Part shown: piece by piece, positions 19,198-29,900 of the stretch
How the letters are laid out: every line of letters starts with the position of its first letter
Position numbering within the stretch: position 1 is the stretch's first letter
From: Nonomuraea rhodomycinica
GTDB taxonomy: Bacteria > Actinomycetota > Actinomycetes > Streptosporangiales > Streptosporangiaceae
Assembly (NCBI RefSeq): GCF_013363995.1
Contig: NZ_JABWGO010000006.1
Span: forward strand, 165,481-229,480
Length of the DNA: 64,000 bases
Reading direction: 5' to 3'
The notes under the pieces: model-generated
Seen by the model: only the letters and a program-made list of their open reading frames with translations
Databases searched by the model: none
Told to the model about the DNA's origin: nothing
Made by a program: the position numbers and the translations under genes

Positions 19198-22100
19198 CGC
19201 TGTCTCCGGGCATGTCCCATTGCGGCGCGTCAAACGGCGGAATATAGAAGAGGTTCTCCTTAATCGGGCTGACGAGCAGGTTGATCTCCGGCTGAACCTC
19301 ACGCATCGAGTTGGCCACCACGAATGGCGCAGCGTCCCGGCTATCGGCGACCGACTGGGTGTTCTCCGCGCCGATCATCAGTGGCCCGTGCCGGGCGTCG
19401 TCGAAGACTCGCTCATAGACAAGCGTTTTGCGCAGGTCGGCCAGATACTTCCGGCGATCGATCCACTGAGAGAGACGGTTGCCCAGCCGATTCCTCGCCA
19501 GCTCCGCCCGGTCCTCGCCACTGGCCAGCCGGATTCGGGCAACCAGAATGTCAATCAGGTTGTCCACAAAATCCCGGTGGCTCTCAATGCGGGTCGCGCC
19601 GTCCTCGGGAGAAAGCCCGGACGGCTGCGGCGCCTGGAGGACGCGTACCGCGCTCACTAGTACGCCGTCCAGCCCGCGCTCCATCGAGGTGATCGAGAAC
19701 GGCGTGACCGATAGAGCCTCAACCTGCGCGTAGAAGGTCTCGTGATAGTGGCGGAACTGCTCGTAGTGCGCCAAGTCCCGGGGACGAGCCCAGTTGCCCA
19801 GGGTGACCACCAGCCCCGGTCGCTTCGGATCCCGGCCGACACGCGATGACGCCTGGATGTACTCGGCGGTATTTTTTGGCTGGCCGACCACCATCATCAG
19901 CCCCAGCCGGGTCACGTCCACCCCGACCTGGAGCATCGAGGTCGCCAGCACCGCATCGAAGGGCGCGAGCTCCCGTTTCGGGGTCGGCTTGCCCGCTTCC
20001 CGGAACTGCCGCAGTTCACGTTTTCCGGCGGTTGAATCAAAGGTCGGGTTGAAGGTCAGCGCCATCTGGTCCAGGGTCGAGGTGATGTTCGAGCTGGCCA
20101 CCCGGGCGGTTAGCTCGGCGATATGCAGTGCCCCGAAGTTCGTCCCGGTACGGCGTGGCAACAGCGACCAGGGTCGCCCCTTGGCCAGCGCGGTCTGCAC
20201 GTCGTCGCCCATGTAGCGGGCCATGCCGGCCAGTTCTCGGGTGGCGCTGAAGTATCCGACCAGCGTCATGTACGGGTCAGCCGCCTCACCGGACCGGTCC
20301 AGAAGTAGCTGTCCGGCGGCCATCAGCACTTCGGCCACCCGGATCTCCGCCGTGGTCAGCCGGATCCCGGTGGTGCTCAACCCGACGTAGCGGCGGCCAG
20401 GGTGCTTTTCGGAGATCTCCGCTTCCTTGGAGAAGAATGTGTCGCCTGCGTCCAGCACCTGCGGCGGAAAGATCGTGAGATCCCGCCCGTACAGGGCACG
20501 GACCTGATCCGGGGCGTTCCGGGCAGTTGCGGTCGAGGCCACGACTAGCGGCCGCACGGCTCGCCCATCCGGAGTCCGCCAGCTCATCAGAACATCGATG
20601 GCTGCCTCGAACAGGCCCACCGTAGTGCCGAGTGCCCCGGTGATGAGATGGAGCTCATCCTGAATGATCAAATCCGGTGGCCGCAGCCGGGGCACTGGCC
20701 GGACTGCGGCGGCCGGAAGCCCGTCCTTCTTCGGGTGCTTGCTACCGTCCTTGATGTCGCAGTGCGGATAGTCGGGGTGGACGAAACCGTGCCGGTCGCA
20801 GCGGCGCGAAACGTAGCCGAAGAGCGACCCGGCCTCGCCCTCGCGGGCCAGCCGGGCAAACTTGTCGACTGTGGCGATAACGAAGGCCGGGGCGAGCCTG
20901 TAAATTTCTTCATCAATAGTGAGCACCGGCAGCCCGTCGCCCATCTCGCCACCCTCGGCGAACGGGCAACCGGACAGGTCGTCCCCGCAGTACACGTAGA
21001 CACGCCGGGTGGCCGCGTTGGCCCGCACATTCCGTGCGCTGATCTTGCTGCCGCACCACGGACAGCGCTGGATCTGCAGCACGGTGAGCCGGTAGCCGTG
21101 GCCCTCGTTGGACTTCTTCAGCTGGTATTCGGCCTCGTCGAAGCGCTTGGGGCTGACGTCGGTGCCGACCCACAGACCGATCCGGAACGGCTCGTGGCCC
21201 CAGGAGGCAGGGTCTTTGGCGCGGGCCATCTCTGCGGCGCACATTAGTGCGGTCGCCCGCTGGAACTGCTGGGCGGTCAGCAGCCGGAGCGTGTAACGCA
21301 TGAGCACCGCGATGCCCGCGCTCCCGTCCAGCTGCCCGTCTGGGGTGACGAGCAGCCCCTGCCGCCTGCGCACCGCGAATGTGTAAGCGGCCAGGCCCAG
21401 GTATGCCTCGGTCTTGCCACCACCGGTCGGGAAGAACAGCAGTTGCGCCTTGGCCAGGTCACCCGAGCGCCGCTCTGCCGCCGGGTCAGTCAGCAGAGGG
21501 AGCTGCATGAGGATGAAGGCGAGCTGAAAGGTGCGCCAGTGTGCATACTTCTCTCGGGCTCGTACGGCTTCGCGGGCGCTCTCAAAACTGAGCCTCGGGT
21601 TCGCGGCACGATCTGCGGCCACCTGGGATTGGATGCGCTGATCGGCCATGACCTGGTTCATGAACCGGAAGCAGCGCAACGCCTCAGCGTCGGAGAGCAG
21701 GTGCTCAAGGCCATCGGCAAGCTGGCGCTGAACCTTCCGCGCTTCGCTGACCGCGTCCAGCGCCTCATCGCGCAGGTGCTCCGGGAGGTCGGTTTCGGTA
21801 CGGCGCTGCTCGCGATCCAGCCACTCGGCGTATCCGCGGACGATGGGTTCGAGCCCGGCACGCAATTTGTCGACGCTGGCGATGGCCAGGTCCTCCATGC
21901 CTAGCAGGGCGTCGCCGACCTCCTCGGCGGTGACCTGTGGAGTCTCACAGGAAGGCAGCCAGGTCGTCCAGACTTTGCTGGCGCGTCTGGCACCTTTTGC
22001 GACCTTCCAGTCCACCGAGCATGTACGGCCCACGGCGAATTCGAGCCGGTTGCGGTATTGCAGATTGAGCCGCCGGAGCTCGTCGTCCGGTTCGGGCCTG

Positions 22101-22906
22101 GTGTCGGTCAGTACGTCGCGGACCGGTAGGAAGACCTCGGCGCCGTCCGCGTGGACGGAGATCTGGGTCTGGTAGAGCCAGGCGTTCACCGGGATCTTGC
22201 GCGGTGTCACCTTGTCATTGCAGAGGGCGATCTCGATAAGGCGGCGGCCTTCCTCCGGATCGTCATACCGGTCGATCCGGAGGACCACTTTGTCCTTGAG
22301 GACGATCGTCGTTGTCTGCTTCGGATCGAGACAATCGACCTTGATGACGTTCGTGATCTCGATAGGGGTCCGCTTGAAGCGGCGGAGGTTGGTCTTGTCG
22401 TCTTCCGCGTTCTTGATCGGCTCGTAGACGCCCCACGAGGTCGTAACTGTGAACGCCTCCAAGTCGAATGGGACCTGACAGCGCAACCCCATCGATGCTG
22501 GAATCATCAGCCCGCGCTGCTGCGGCTGATCATCGACGTCGTCCTCTCCCGACCCGGCGCTGCTGTCGTCCACTGCGGTCACCGGCACGCCCCGGCTCTC
22601 CTCGGCGTCCAGCGCGTTTCCTACATCGGTCCCGGCCTTGCCGGAGTCGGCGTCCTGGGGGTCGTCCGCGCCCTTGAGCAGCTTGACGGGAGCGATCCGG
22701 CCGATCAGATAGGCCGAGTCCGGGACCCCCTCAAGGATCTCCTCGGGCCCGCCCGCCGGGCCGAGGATTTCTCGCTCCAGGATGTCGACCAGGTTCTCCC
22801 GCACCGTCCATGACCGGCCGTCTGGCTCGTGCGCCAGCCGGCAGGCCTTCTGCTCGGAATCTGGGAGCTGGATTATGCTGCTGCGCCCAATGGCTTGCTC
22901 GCTCAC
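19187..22906 (-). CDS. drmA: DISARM helicase DrmA
   Basis: A protein of 1239 residues. Superfamily 2 helicase motifs: FFPTGGGKTEAY (Walker A, about residue 492), IIQDELHLI (DExH-type box, about 747), STATARN, and a C-terminal VGVDVTRLGLM...ASSRVGR (about 1018). A cysteine pair CPWC...CGDDLSGC lies between the Walker A and DExH motifs. Start GTG 22906 overlaps the drmMI stop in a GTGA arrangement. DrmA is the DISARM core helicase; with DrmB it blocks incoming phage DNA. The large insertions and this C-terminal helicase half are typical of the family. Identification is secure from motifs plus operon context. Confidence 0.94.
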   Translation of the reverse strand: MSEQAIGRSSIIQLPDSEQKACRLAHEPDGRSWTVRENLVDILEREILGPAGGPEEILEGVPDSAYLIGRIAPVKLLKGADDPQDADSGKAGTDVGNALDAEESRGVPVTAVDDSSAGSGEDDVDDQPQQRGLMIPASMGLRCQVPFDLEAFTVTTSWGVYEPIKNAEDDKTNLRRFKRTPIEITNVIKVDCLDPKQTTTIVLKDKVVLRIDRYDDPEEGRRLIEIALCNDKVTPRKIPVNAWLYQTQISVHADGAEVFLPVRDVLTDTRPEPDDELRRLNLQYRNRLEFAVGRTCSVDWKVAKGARRASKVWTTWLPSCETPQVTAEEVGDALLGMEDLAIASVDKLRAGLEPIVRGYAEWLDREQRRTETDLPEHLRDEALDAVSEARKVQRQLADGLEHLLSDAEALRCFRFMNQVMADQRIQSQVAADRAANPRLSFESAREAVRAREKYAHWRTFQLAFILMQLPLLTDPAAERRSGDLAKAQLLFFPTGGGKTEAYLGLAAYTFAVRRRQGLLVTPDGQLDGSAGIAVLMRYTLRLLTAQQFQRATALMCAAEMARAKDPASWGHEPFRIGLWVGTDVSPKRFDEAEYQLKKSNEGHGYRLTVLQIQRCPWCGSKISARNVRANAATRRVYVYCGDDLSGCPFAEGGEMGDGLPVLTIDEEIYRLAPAFVIATVDKFARLAREGEAGSLFGYVSRRCDRHGFVHPDYPHCDIKDGSKHPKKDGLPAAAVRPVPRLRPPDLIIQDELHLITGALGTTVGLFEAAIDVLMSWRTPDGRAVRPLVVASTATARNAPDQVRALYGRDLTIFPPQVLDAGDTFFSKEAEISEKHPGRRYVGLSTTGIRLTTAEIRVAEVLMAAGQLLLDRSGEAADPYMTLVGYFSATRELAGMARYMGDDVQTALAKGRPWSLLPRRTGTNFGALHIAELTARVASSNITSTLDQMALTFNPTFDSTAGKRELRQFREAGKPTPKRELAPFDAVLATSMLQVGVDVTRLGLMMVVGQPKNTAEYIQASSRVGRDPKRPGLVVTLGNWARPRDLAHYEQFRHYHETFYAQVEALSVTPFSITSMERGLDGVLVSAVRVLQAPQPSGLSPEDGATRIESHRDFVDNLIDILVARIRLASGEDRAELARNRLGNRLSQWIDRRKYLADLRKTLVYERVFDDARHGPLMIGAENTQSVADSRDAAPFVVANSMREVQPEINLLVSPIKENLFYIPPFDAPQWDMPGDSDDD

Positions 22907-25900
22907 TGGTCGTCGACCCCCTCGTCCTCATCCTCGGGCGGAAGAGGAACCTCACCCTGGAGCGCGACACGGCGAAGATTCTCCTCCAGCAGCCTATCCA
23001 GGATCTCCACTCGCGCCGCAGAACTGACCGTCCACCGCGTCATCCGCCGGTAGGTGTGGAACCCGTGGTTCAGCGGCAGGTCGGCCCAGCCATATGCGTC
23101 CATTACCATTTGATCGAGCGCGACATGGATTTCCCGCATCCGAGCTACATCTCGGTCGGCGGCATCGGAAATGTCCGGGTCGTTGACCATGTTATAGAGC
23201 TTGGTTAGCCCGAGATCGCGCCGTAGCATAATCTCCCGCCGTTCGGTGTCAAGCACCCTGCCGATATCGGCCAGTCCCTTAGTTGGCCTTGGTTGCGGAA
23301 AAGTCTGGAATACTCCCGAGGGTGTGTAGACAGGATCACCAGTTCTCGTTGAACCCCATACCATCGCCCAGAATCTATGGGCCGACGAGGTGAGAACGGC
23401 TAGCAAGTCATGCTTGTCCGATGTAAACACGACAAGTTGCTGGTCAAAAACTTGGCGAGCATCTACAAGAAGGGGGATCTGAGTGGAACTGGCTTGGGCC
23501 AGTACGATAACCTTGCCCAGGCCTCGCATGGCCTTCCGCATTGCGGGGCGCTTCTCGGCAAATTGCCACCAGTAGTCTCTGTAGACCTTTCGGCTATTCT
23601 TGGCTCGCTCTTCCTTTACCTGGGTCAGGGCGCGGTTGTATGGAAGGGTGTAAAGCTTGGAATCTTCCTCTGAGCGGTCATTGAAGTCGATGATCCACCG
23701 CGATGCATGAGAGTCCGGCCAAGTATTTAGATCCTTGCCTCCAAGGTAGGGGAAGAGGACGTCCTTCGTTTCTGGATTGGTGTGCATCCATTCTTTGGCT
23801 TCGTTCTTTGATAGTACAAATCCAGAGCCAAGGACAATGCATCCCTGAAATGACCTATGCAGGTTCTCAGATAGACGGTTAGGGGAGTCATTAATGCGCC
23901 CTGCAGGCTCAAGAAGTGTTGATATTGACTTTGCGTCAATGCCATCCGCATTCCTAGGGATGTTATCTGGAATGCGTTGCCAAGTGCCCCAAACTGCAGA
24001 ATATTGGAGGCTTGCAGAGGAGACCGGCCACTTCTTGCTTTGGATCGCCCGTGTGATGAAAAATCCCCGCGCGACCAGCTGATCTAGTCCAACCTCGCGT
24101 GTGACATTCTGGGCAACTGTGTTAGTGGCAATGAGTCCAATATTGCCACTACTGGTCAGAAGCGAAGCAGTCCGTAGAAAGAAGTAGGCAACTAGGTCGG
24201 CGCTCCCCTTCGCGCCGTAGGCCAGCACGCTCACAAACCAGTCCCGGATGTTGGTCCCCATCGCCCCAGTAAGCTTCTGGCCCCCCAAGAACGGTGGGTT
24301 GCCGATGATGGCGTCGAAGCCACCGCGTTCCATGACGTCGGGGACGGCGAGGATCCAGTGGAGGGGCTTCCAGCGCTCGTAGTCGGTCTGGACGGTCGGG
24401 GTGAGCCCGGCCTCGATGATCGTGTGGAGCATACGGTAATCCGGTTGCTCGTTACCTGCGGCGAAGAGCGTGCCGGAGTCTCTAGGACCGCCTGGATAGG
24501 CCTGCTCGACCGCGATGCGTAGATTTTCGTATGCCTCGCGGAGCTGCCTGCCCGGTTTGCCGCCCCAGCGCAGGCCGGCGGCGACTACGCCGTTGGCGAT
24601 GTCGGTGAGGTCGGCGACCAGCTTCTGGTAGTCATTCCACTGCCGCCGTTTGGTGGCCGCCGAGCGCTGGGGGTCGGCGTCGTTGACCTCGGTGGCAAGC
24701 TGGCGGCGGAGGCGGGTGGCCTTGGCGAGCACGTCGTCGACATTAATGCCGAAGAGCGACATCTGCTTGTTGGCGGCATCGGGGTCGATGTGCAGGAGCT
24801 TGAGCTGGCGGACGTCGGTCAGTCCGAGCAGCGAGTTGCCGTGCAGGACCTTGTCGTCGACGAAGGAGAACGGCAGCTTCGGATCGAGTGAGACGAGCCA
24901 GAGCGAGAGCTTGCACATCTCCACGGCCATCGCGTTGATGTCCGCGCCGTACAGGCAGGTCGCGACCACTGTACGGATCGCGTGAGTCTGCAGCACGTGC
25001 GGCGAGCCGTACGCGACACCCTCACGCTGCCAGGCCTCGATCAGGTGCTTGGCCAGGTAGCGCGCGGCGGCCACGAGGAACGCGCCGGAGCCGCAGGCGA
25101 TGTCGGCGACCTTTAGGTCAAGGATCCGGTCGGAGGAGACCGGACGCCACTGGCCCTGGTCGGCGGTCTGGTGCGGTCCCGGCTCGAAGACCAGCGGCTC
25201 TAGGGCGTACCTCACCACGTCCTCGGCGAGGGTGCGCGGGGTGTAGTGCGCGCCCGTCGAGGCTCGTGAGGGGGTCTCGATGACAAGCATGCCGCCTGGC
25301 TGGACGACGAACGGCCGGTTGCGCAGGTCGCGACGGATGAGGCCGATGAACGGGCGGAGCCGCTCCCGCAGGCCCTCGTCCTTGGTGAGGTCGCGCAGCG
25401 CGTTCTCGGCGTCCTCGACCTGGTCGCCGGTGCGGATCGCCTTGGCCAGGGCGGCCTTGGTGGGCGGCTTGGCGGCGGGCTGGTTCTCCTTGACCCAAGC
25501 CAGGAGAGCGTCGGCCAGGGCGGTGTCGGTCGTCGTGGTCGCGGCGAGCGACTCCAGGACGGCCAGCGGGATCTCCGGCTCCTCACCCGGGCTTCCGATC
25601 AAGCCGACCGTGGTCTCGGCCGCTTCTTCGCAAGAATAGCCGAGCAGGCCCTCGTAGATGTAGCCGATCTGCTCGACGTCGATGTCTCGGAACGAGATCC
25701 GCCGCGCTGGCTGGCCCTTGATATGCGCGATCTGGACGGCGCGCAGCACCTCCAGCATGACCCGGTCGCTGACCGTAATCGCGAGGGGTCCCTGCTCGGT
25801 GCGCTTAGTGAGGAAGGAATAACGCTTAGGGTCGAAGAGCGACCCACCGTAGGCAGGCAGGCGCAGGTCCTCGAAGGACGCGCCTTGGTAGAGCGCCTGC

Positions 25901-26952
25901 CCGGTAGCCAGCAGCCGATGCCACGCCAAGTGGGTGGCGTCGAGAGGCTCGGTGCCTTCGTCGCGGGCCCGGTCATCGAGGATGTCCAGTTCGTCGCTAA
26001 TGCCGTAACCCATCGTGAAAAGGCGGCTCTGCGGGAGCAGGCCACGCTCCTCAGCGAAGAGGAGGAAGACGACCCGCATCATGACGGTGACTGCCGCCTC
26101 GTAGACATCGGCGCGCTTGGCGGGCAGCGGATCGGGGACGCCGCGACGCTTGGCGTCAAGCGCCGCCTCGGACATCGCTTGCACCAGGAGCTCGACGGCT
26201 CGCCGTACCTGCGTGCCCAGCGCCTCCGTGATCTCTTCGGCTGCAGCGACGGACTCGCCGAACAGTTCGCTCAGCCGGTCCTCTGGCTTGCCCGCAAGCA
26301 GACGGCGCCGCTGGAGAAGCTCGATGAAGGCGTTGCGGACCTCGGGCTGACTAACCCAGTCGTGGGCGTCGACGATGCCGGAGGCGAGCATGGTCTTCTC
26401 GCGGGCGCTGGCGATCGCCCACCAGCGACCGTCGGTCACAACGCCGATCGGCACGCCTGCCGTACGGAGCAGCTCCTCCATTCGGTCGATGGGGCTGGTC
26501 GCCCAGCCGTCGCCCATGGGGTCGCGGAGGAAGTCGACTGGGTCGACGACCAGGACGAGCGCCCCGGTCACCTCCCCCTGGACGAGTGCTCCCGTGGCCC
26601 GGATGGTGATCGTGTGGTCAGGGGAGCGGACCTCAGGCCCGGTCGGTCCGACGAGGTATGTGTCACCCCAGCCCAGCACGTCACGCAGGACGGTCTCCAC
26701 CCAGGAGTCCCGCTCTCTCCGATACAGGTCGAGTGAGGCGTCGTCCCGGTTGCGGTCCCAGTTCTCCCACGCCTTCTCGAAGGCGGGTTTGGCGTCCTTG
26801 AGTGCGGCCAGGGCGTCCGGGCTCGGCTGTGGGATGCCCTGTGGCCAGACCCGCTTGAGCGGCGGCACCGCCAGGAACGGGCCGTCGGTGTCGACCAGCT
26901 CCAACCAGGACCGGTGCAGGTCGGCCGTGGTGGGGATGTGCTTGCGCCTCAT
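22903..26952 (-). CDS. drmMI: DISARM class 1 adenine-N6 DNA methyltransferase DrmMI
   Basis: A protein of 1349 residues. The SAM-binding motif DIACGSGAF is at about residue 616 and the catalytic NPPF motif at about residue 880 (GNPPFLGGQK), the order found in gamma-type N6-adenine methylases such as PglX/Eco57I relatives. Long N- and C-terminal regions probably carry target recognition and DISARM-specific contacts. It methylates host DNA so that the other components can tell self from foreign DNA. An adenine methylase rather than the cytosine DrmMII defines class 1. The start overlaps drmD by four bases (ATGA) and its stop overlaps drmA. Target sequence cannot be read from the gene. Confidence 0.92.
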   Translation of the reverse strand: MRRKHIPTTADLHRSWLELVDTDGPFLAVPPLKRVWPQGIPQPSPDALAALKDAKPAFEKAWENWDRNRDDASLDLYRRERDSWVETVLRDVLGWGDTYLVGPTGPEVRSPDHTITIRATGALVQGEVTGALVLVVDPVDFLRDPMGDGWATSPIDRMEELLRTAGVPIGVVTDGRWWAIASAREKTMLASGIVDAHDWVSQPEVRNAFIELLQRRRLLAGKPEDRLSELFGESVAAAEEITEALGTQVRRAVELLVQAMSEAALDAKRRGVPDPLPAKRADVYEAAVTVMMRVVFLLFAEERGLLPQSRLFTMGYGISDELDILDDRARDEGTEPLDATHLAWHRLLATGQALYQGASFEDLRLPAYGGSLFDPKRYSFLTKRTEQGPLAITVSDRVMLEVLRAVQIAHIKGQPARRISFRDIDVEQIGYIYEGLLGYSCEEAAETTVGLIGSPGEEPEIPLAVLESLAATTTTDTALADALLAWVKENQPAAKPPTKAALAKAIRTGDQVEDAENALRDLTKDEGLRERLRPFIGLIRRDLRNRPFVVQPGGMLVIETPSRASTGAHYTPRTLAEDVVRYALEPLVFEPGPHQTADQGQWRPVSSDRILDLKVADIACGSGAFLVAAARYLAKHLIEAWQREGVAYGSPHVLQTHAIRTVVATCLYGADINAMAVEMCKLSLWLVSLDPKLPFSFVDDKVLHGNSLLGLTDVRQLKLLHIDPDAANKQMSLFGINVDDVLAKATRLRRQLATEVNDADPQRSAATKRRQWNDYQKLVADLTDIANGVVAAGLRWGGKPGRQLREAYENLRIAVEQAYPGGPRDSGTLFAAGNEQPDYRMLHTIIEAGLTPTVQTDYERWKPLHWILAVPDVMERGGFDAIIGNPPFLGGQKLTGAMGTNIRDWFVSVLAYGAKGSADLVAYFFLRTASLLTSSGNIGLIATNTVAQNVTREVGLDQLVARGFFITRAIQSKKWPVSSASLQYSAVWGTWQRIPDNIPRNADGIDAKSISTLLEPAGRINDSPNRLSENLHRSFQGCIVLGSGFVLSKNEAKEWMHTNPETKDVLFPYLGGKDLNTWPDSHASRWIIDFNDRSEEDSKLYTLPYNRALTQVKEERAKNSRKVYRDYWWQFAEKRPAMRKAMRGLGKVIVLAQASSTQIPLLVDARQVFDQQLVVFTSDKHDLLAVLTSSAHRFWAMVWGSTRTGDPVYTPSGVFQTFPQPRPTKGLADIGRVLDTERREIMLRRDLGLTKLYNMVNDPDISDAADRDVARMREIHVALDQMVMDAYGWADLPLNHGFHTYRRMTRWTVSSAARVEILDRLLEENLRRVALQGEVPLPPEDEDEGVDDQ

Positions 26953-29900
26953 GTGTGGATCCTTCCGGCCTCGGCGTCCTGCGGGGTGAGGGCGAACACG
27001 ATGGCGGCGGCCGATACGTGCGGTTTGATGTCGGCGTAGCGCTCCTCGATCGAGGTAATCTCGCGCTGCTCCTCATCATCCAGGCTGGCCAGTCGGTCCT
27101 CCATGGCCCGCAGGTCGATGCGGCGCTGCCGCTGCTGGTCGTCGGTGAAGAGCTGGTCCTCATCCTGGCGGAGGATCTCGGCTGCGAGCCTGTCCCGGGA
27201 TTCACGCAGGTTGACGCGGAAGGCGGTGAAGATCTCGCGGACCCGGGAGATGTCGGCGTCGCGGCGGGACTGGAGCGCCTCGGTGACCTTCACCTGCCGG
27301 GACTCGGCCTTACGTTCCATGGCCCGCAGCAGCCGAGTACGCAGATGGCCTTCGTCGGCGTTCCAGAACTCGGTGAGGGTGGCACGGACCGGCTCGTCAG
27401 CGAGAGTGAGGTTCTCGGCATCCAAGGCACCGTCGAGGACGTTCTCGACCTTTTCCTCGGACAGGGCCTGGCCGCGGACCCGGATACCGGTGAGGAAGAC
27501 CTCTTCGTGCAGGCGCAGTCCGCCGCGGCCGACCAGGACGAGCCGGGAGACCGCGGCCACGCAGGACTGCTCCAGGTCGTCCACGATGACCGCGGTCACC
27601 CGGTGGACGGGTGAGTCGACGCTGAACAGAGTGCTGCGCAGGACCCGGGCAGAGCGCTGCATGAGGGCGTGGCCAAGGTGGATGTGGACGAGATCGGAAC
27701 GGTCCTTTGCGGCCTGGTCGTCGAAGGTGATCGGGCGGAGCTCGCCCGGCTTCAGCCGGGTGTCCAGGCCACGGAGCGCGGGCTGCCAGGCCCGGCCAAG
27801 TATGGGGACCTGGAAGACCTGCGCGTCGGTATCAACGTCGCCGATTTCCTTCAGAGGCGGCTGCGCGGTGATCGCGAAGGCGGCGTCGACGACCCGGCGG
27901 GCATTGGCCGGCGTTAGGTGCATCTCGGCCTTGCGCTCCTCGTAGGTGCTGGACAGCTGGGTGAGCTGCCGGTTCAGCTCCATGCCGCCGGCCAGGGCCC
28001 GGTTGATGATGGCGTTACCGTCTTCCGGGGCGACCTGCCGCTTCTTCCGCGAAGCACCGGTCGGGCTGAAGTGGTTCTGGATCTCGGCGTCGATGACCTG
28101 ATTGACTGAGCCGAGGTCCTGGGCGACGTTGCCGACCTTCTCCGCGATCCGCCGCATGAAGTCCATATCGGCGGCATAGGTGGTGGAGTCCGCTGTCGGG
28201 GCGAAGTGGTAGATCTCCGGTGTGTGGTGCTGACCGTACCGGTCGATCCTGCCGATCCGCTGCTCCAGCCGGGAGGGATTGAACGGGATGTCGAAGTTGA
28301 CCAGCCGATGGCAGTGGTCCTGTAGGTCGATGCCCTCGCCCGCAGAGTCGGTGGCGAGCAGGACCCGGACCTTGTGCTCTGGAGTCGGAGGCGCGGTGAA
28401 GCGTGCGCGGATCAGCTCCCGCTCCTCGGCGGGCGTGGACCCCTGGATGATCTCGAGGACGTCCTTATAGCCGCGCTGGATGAGGACCCGCGCGATCCAC
28501 CCCAGGGTGGCCGCGTACTCAGTGAAGACCACCACCCGCTCGTTGCCCCACTTGCCATCGGGGCGACAGACACCGTCCAGGAAAGTGAGCAAGGCTTCGA
28601 GTCGGGAGTCGGGCCGGTGCTCATAACGCTGACCCCACTCGATCAGGCTCTCGATCTCTCCAGCGCTCGCCGCAATCAGCGGGTCGGAGCCCTTGCTCCG
28701 GCGCAGCGTGGTGAACTCCGGCTGCTCGATCCGGCCCTCTTCCTCGTCGGACTGCCCGCTGCCCAGCACTTCCTGGTAGTAAGAGTCGTCGTCCTCGTCC
28801 AGGTTGAGCGGTCGGCCGGTGGCGCCGGAGCTCTCGTACTGCTCCAGGGTTAGGGCGAATGACCAGGGACTGGAGATAAAACGCTTCTTCAGCAGCATGG
28901 CGACGATGTCGCCGGAGCGGCCCTTGCCGTTGGCTCGGGCGCTCTTGGTGAGGATGTCGTCCAGCAGCGCGAAGTGCCGCTGCTCCTCTTTGCCGGGGGT
29001 GAAGGGGATCTTCTTGAGCTGGCGGCGTTTGAAGTCCTTGTCCTTCAGGTCGGTCTTGAGACGGCGGACGGTGACCTCGCGCAGTGCCTGTTCGTCCAGG
29101 TTCGCGCCGCGGGTGAAGCGGCGGCCGTCGATCATCTCCAGGAGCGCAGTGAAGGACTCCGGGTAACCGTTGTGCGGGGTGGCCGAGAGGAAGAGGCGGT
29201 GCTCGCACTTTTCGGCCAGGGCCTTGGTAGCCAATGTCCGCTGACTGTCCACCGCGTACCCCCGGCCACCAGTCACGGCAGTGGGACCGGCCGGGGCGAC
29301 ATGGTGGGCCTCGTCCACGACGAGAACGTCGAAGGCAAACCGCCGTGCTGTTCCCGTGTCTCGCACATCGGCGAACAGGTCACGCAGGAGTCGTTGCGCG
29401 CGCAGGGACGGGAGCCAAGCCATGCTGACGATGACGCGGGGGAAGAGCCGGAACGGGTTCGCGTGCAGGCCGTGGGTGCGTTTGACGTCGGCCATCAGGT
29501 CGCTGTTGACGATGACGAAGTCCAGGCCGAACTTCTCCCGCATCTCGTCTTGCCACTTCAGGGCCAGACTTGGCGGGCAGACGATGATGACCGAGCGGGC
29601 CCGGTGGCGCAGCAGCAGCTCCTGGACCACCAGGCCGGCCTCGATCGTTTTGCCGAGGCCGACGTCGTCGGCGAGGAGTAGGTTGGTGCGGGCCGACTGC
29701 AGGGCACGGCGGAGCGGTTCGAGCTGGTAGGCCTCGACGTTGGCGCCGCTGCGGAAGGGCGCCTGGTAGGAGTTGGTGTCGGCCGAGGTGACCGCGCCCC
29801 ATCGGACCGCGTCCACGAATGCGGCCAGGGTGTTGGGGTCGTCGAAGGCATCCAGGCTGATCTTCTCAGGGAGACCCTGGTCAGGGGCGACAGTGTGGCC